64,000 bases of DNA, taken from QHXW01 sp963752965. Lineage in GTDB: Bacteria; Acidobacteriota; Terriglobia; Bryobacterales; Bryobacteraceae. The position numbers and the translations under genes are program-made. Location: NCBI GenBank assembly GCA_963752965.1, contig CAVWAJ010000016.1:744001-808000 (forward strand). The letters are read 5' to 3'. Each line of letters opens with the position of its first letter. Position 1 is the first letter of the stretch. Positions 62,024 through 64,000 of the stretch are shown piece by piece. Under the pieces are notes generated by a model, which was not told where the DNA came from, searched no databases, and saw nothing but the letters and a program-made list of their open reading frames with translations.

Positions 62024-64000
62024 CTAGTAGTCGATGCGTATCGCGAATAGGATTTTCCTGCCGCCCGCCGCTCCAGTGACCAGGCCAAAATGGCTACTGC
62101 TGATGTTGGTGCTCGGATTACTGAAGTTCGCCCGGTTGAACGCATTGAAGAACTCCGTACGGAATTGCAAGCGCGCCTGCTCTGAAAGATGGAAATTCTT
62201 CGCGGCCACGACGTTCCACGTTTCCTGTCCCGGTCCGGTCAGGATGTCCCGGGCCGAATTGCCATAGTATCCGCGCCCTGTTGCGGGCACTATAAACGCG
62301 CTCTCGTTGAAGATCGGCTGATGGCTCTTGATATCGCCACGCATCTGGCCGGGATCAAGGTTGCCGTCACCGATTCGGTCGGGTCGCAGGCCGCTGAACT
62401 GGTTGGTGTCAGCGGGATCAGTCCCCGAGTAGCCGGGGCTGAGCCGTGCACCGGTGAGCATGGTCGTGATGCCGTTCAACTGCCAGCCGCCAATAACGGA
62501 GTTCAGTGGGCGAGAGATGTTCGGCAGGAACTGCTTGCCGTGTCCGACGGGCAGCTCGTAGATGTAGCTGAACCGGAGTTGCTGGCGGCGGATGTCGGGA
62601 TCGTCGCCGCGTTCGAGGTAGCGCTGGTATTGGTTCTGCTGCACACTGCTCCCTTGATTGCCGCTGTTGAGGTAGAGGTCGGTCAGGGCCTTGTCCCAAG
62701 TGTAGTTGACGTTAAAGGACAAGCCGCCCCGCATCTTGCGGTCCGCTTGAATGTTGAGACCGTGGTAGATGGATGAGGCCCCGGTCTCGGTCAGGGTGAT
62801 ATAACTGTACTGCGGGTAAGGCACCCGGGAGAAACTGTAAGGTATCGTGCTCGGCGGCAACAGGTTGAGATCGTCGGTGTAAGGCAAATTCTCGCCCTTG
62901 GTTCCGACATACGCGATATCGATCGCGGTCTTCCAAAATTCCCTTCCGACAGACACGTTCCACTGCTGGGTCCTTTCGTGGGGGAAATAGGCATTCAAGG
63001 CGTTAATGCCTTGAAGTCCCGAGTACTGCCCGGTCGTGGTGAACGGAGCCGGGAACTGGATGCTGGGCTGGTTGTTCACGATGAAGAAGTTCTCATTCGA
63101 CTCCCACGGGCCTCCCGTTCCCGACAGAGCGGTATAGCCATTGATCATCGAGGTGTAAATGCCATAGGCAAGCCGGACTACGGTGGTGCTGTCGCTCAAA
63201 GGACGAATCGCCAGGCCCAATCGAGGACTGATGTCAAGGGGGTCGGCCTTGATCAGACTCCGCGTCGGGAGTCCCGCTTGCGATGCGGACATGATGGGCA
63301 GGGTGGCTGCGACCGCCGGGACCAGGTCCGTCGGGATCGCAGTCCCAGCCGTCACCAGGCTGTTCAGGCTGGGCACGAATGTGAACAAGCGGTTATATTT
63401 GTCCACCCAGGGAGTCTGGTATTCGTACCGCAGCCCATAGCTCAGCGTCATGCGCTGGTTCAGCTTGAATTCATCCTGCGCGTACAGCCCAAAAAGCGTG
63501 CTGCGCAAATAGTTGTTCGGCGGGGCAACGCTGCGCGTGGCGTAGCTCGGTAGGCCGAGCAGGAAGTTAGCGTAGTCGAAACCGCTCAGTTGGTCATCGA
63601 AGGAGAAGGCGCCGGTAACCGACTGCGGCTGGTTTTGATTGTTGGCCTGGAAGCGCCGGACATCCCCGCCAAACTTCAAGTTGTGGCGCCCGTGGAACCA
63701 GGAGACGTTGTCTGTCCATTGCCAGGTATTCGATCCCGAAAACTGTCCGGTGTCCCCGTTATCGGTGCCCGCGAAGTTCTCCGCTCCCCCATAGAACGTA
63801 AACGCGGGCATGAACCTCAGAATCGGCTCGTTGCCCGGATTCGAAATCCCCTGGAGGCCGATTTGTGGAACCACGCTGGCACCGTAATTCCAAGGGTAAT
63901 AGCGCCCGAAGTCGCGGGCGAACCCCATCTTTGCCTCATTCACAAGCGTCGAGCTGAAGGTGTGGGTATCGGAGAGCCCCACGATGCTGCTGGGGTGATT
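62024..64000 (-). CDS. Oar-like TonB-dependent receptor (5' end outside window)
   Basis: The visible 659 codons cover the C-terminal beta-barrel of a TonB-dependent receptor of the carboxypeptidase-regulatory-domain/Oar type abundant in Acidobacteriota. They include WTDNVSWFHGRHNLKFGGDV, LFGLYAQDEFKLNQRMTLSY, GLRYEYQTPW and RAEFFNAFNRANF-like (FRTEFFNAFNRANFSNP) before the final aromatic IRIDY. The plug domain and signal lie beyond 64000. It probably imports oligosaccharides for the enzymes encoded downstream, which begin 53 bp away. Confidence 0.88.
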   Translation of the reverse strand, partial: NHPSSIVGLSDTHTFSSTLVNEAKMGFARDFGRYYPWNYGASVVPQIGLQGISNPGNEPILRFMPAFTFYGGAENFAGTDNGDTGQFSGSNTWQWTDNVSWFHGRHNLKFGGDVRRFQANNQNQPQSVTGAFSFDDQLSGFDYANFLLGLPSYATRSVAPPNNYLRSTLFGLYAQDEFKLNQRMTLSYGLRYEYQTPWVDKYNRLFTFVPSLNSLVTAGTAIPTDLVPAVAATLPIMSASQAGLPTRSLIKADPLDISPRLGLAIRPLSDSTTVVRLAYGIYTSMINGYTALSGTGGPWESNENFFIVNNQPSIQFPAPFTTTGQYSGLQGINALNAYFPHERTQQWNVSVGREFWKTAIDIAYVGTKGENLPYTDDLNLLPPSTIPYSFSRVPYPQYSYITLTETGASSIYHGLNIQADRKMRGGLSFNVNYTWDKALTDLYLNSGNQGSSVQQNQYQRYLERGDDPDIRRQQLRFSYIYELPVGHGKQFLPNISRPLNSVIGGWQLNGITTMLTGARLSPGYSGTDPADTNQFSGLRPDRIGDGNLDPGQMRGDIKSHQPIFNESAFIVPATGRGYYGNSARDILTGPGQETWNVVAAKNFHLSEQARLQFRTEFFNAFNRANFSNPSTNISSSHFGLVTGAAGGRKILFAIRIDY

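Overview
The window is about 58-60% GC and looks like a chromosomal segment from an Acidobacteriota of the Bryobacteraceae/Candidatus Solibacter type. That is inferred from the gene content: an acidobacterial 'orphan' FtsX-type permease next to a PadR regulator, an Oar-like TonB-dependent receptor, short zinc-finger anti-sigma proteins, a protein with a PEP-CTERM tail, CRTAC1/ASPIC-UnbV and hydrazine-synthase-alpha-like propeller proteins, and many IS remnants. No rRNA, tRNA or CRISPR was found.

Layout. (1) 1-6.1 kb, minus strand: three genes joined by 4-nt stop/start overlaps encode a secreted propeller protein with two heme motifs, an FG-GAP/UnbV protein and a multiheme cytochrome fused to a YVTN propeller that runs off the left edge. 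A RidA-like gene lies upstream. (2) 7-9.1 kb: a PadR regulator, a PaaI-type thioesterase, a KDPG-aldolase fragment and a His/Cys-rich secreted protein. (3) 9.3-18 kb: a mobile-element graveyard (DUF6788 plus transposase, IS1595 abutting IS630, IstB debris) with truncated host genes (second PadR, TrmO, citrate synthase, metallo-beta-lactamase-fold hydrolase). An intact feoAB operon lies in the middle. (4) 17.7-19.7 kb: an ECF sigma factor with its zinc-finger partner, a second zinc-finger protein and OsmC. (5) 19.8-25.9 kb: an RND efflux operon (TolC, adaptor, pump, DUF2892, and a 28-residue membrane peptide). (6) 26-31.3 kb: DUF302, a universal stress protein, a PEP-CTERM protein and an arsenic cluster (arsC, arsR, DGC protein, ArsF, ArsG, thioredoxin). 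(7) 31.3-34 kb: a two-gene molybdenum hydroxylase of the isoquinoline 1-oxidoreductase type. (8) 34.3-51.3 kb: an ISL3 element, an IS3 element and a group II intron, interspersed with small genes, a B12-type radical SAM protein, and CBS, MTH1187 and BON stress-type proteins. (9) 52-55.5 kb: a permease/PadR module with duplicated leader DNA and a broken second permease. (10) 55.5-64 kb, minus strand: a glycan-use operon (TonB-dependent receptor, esterase-like hydrolase, DUF4832 protein, GH42-like glycosidase).

Several otherwise well-conserved genes are interrupted by one-base shifts, many next to G or C runs. Either many accessory genes are decaying, or the assembly carries homopolymer errors; the sequence alone cannot separate these.
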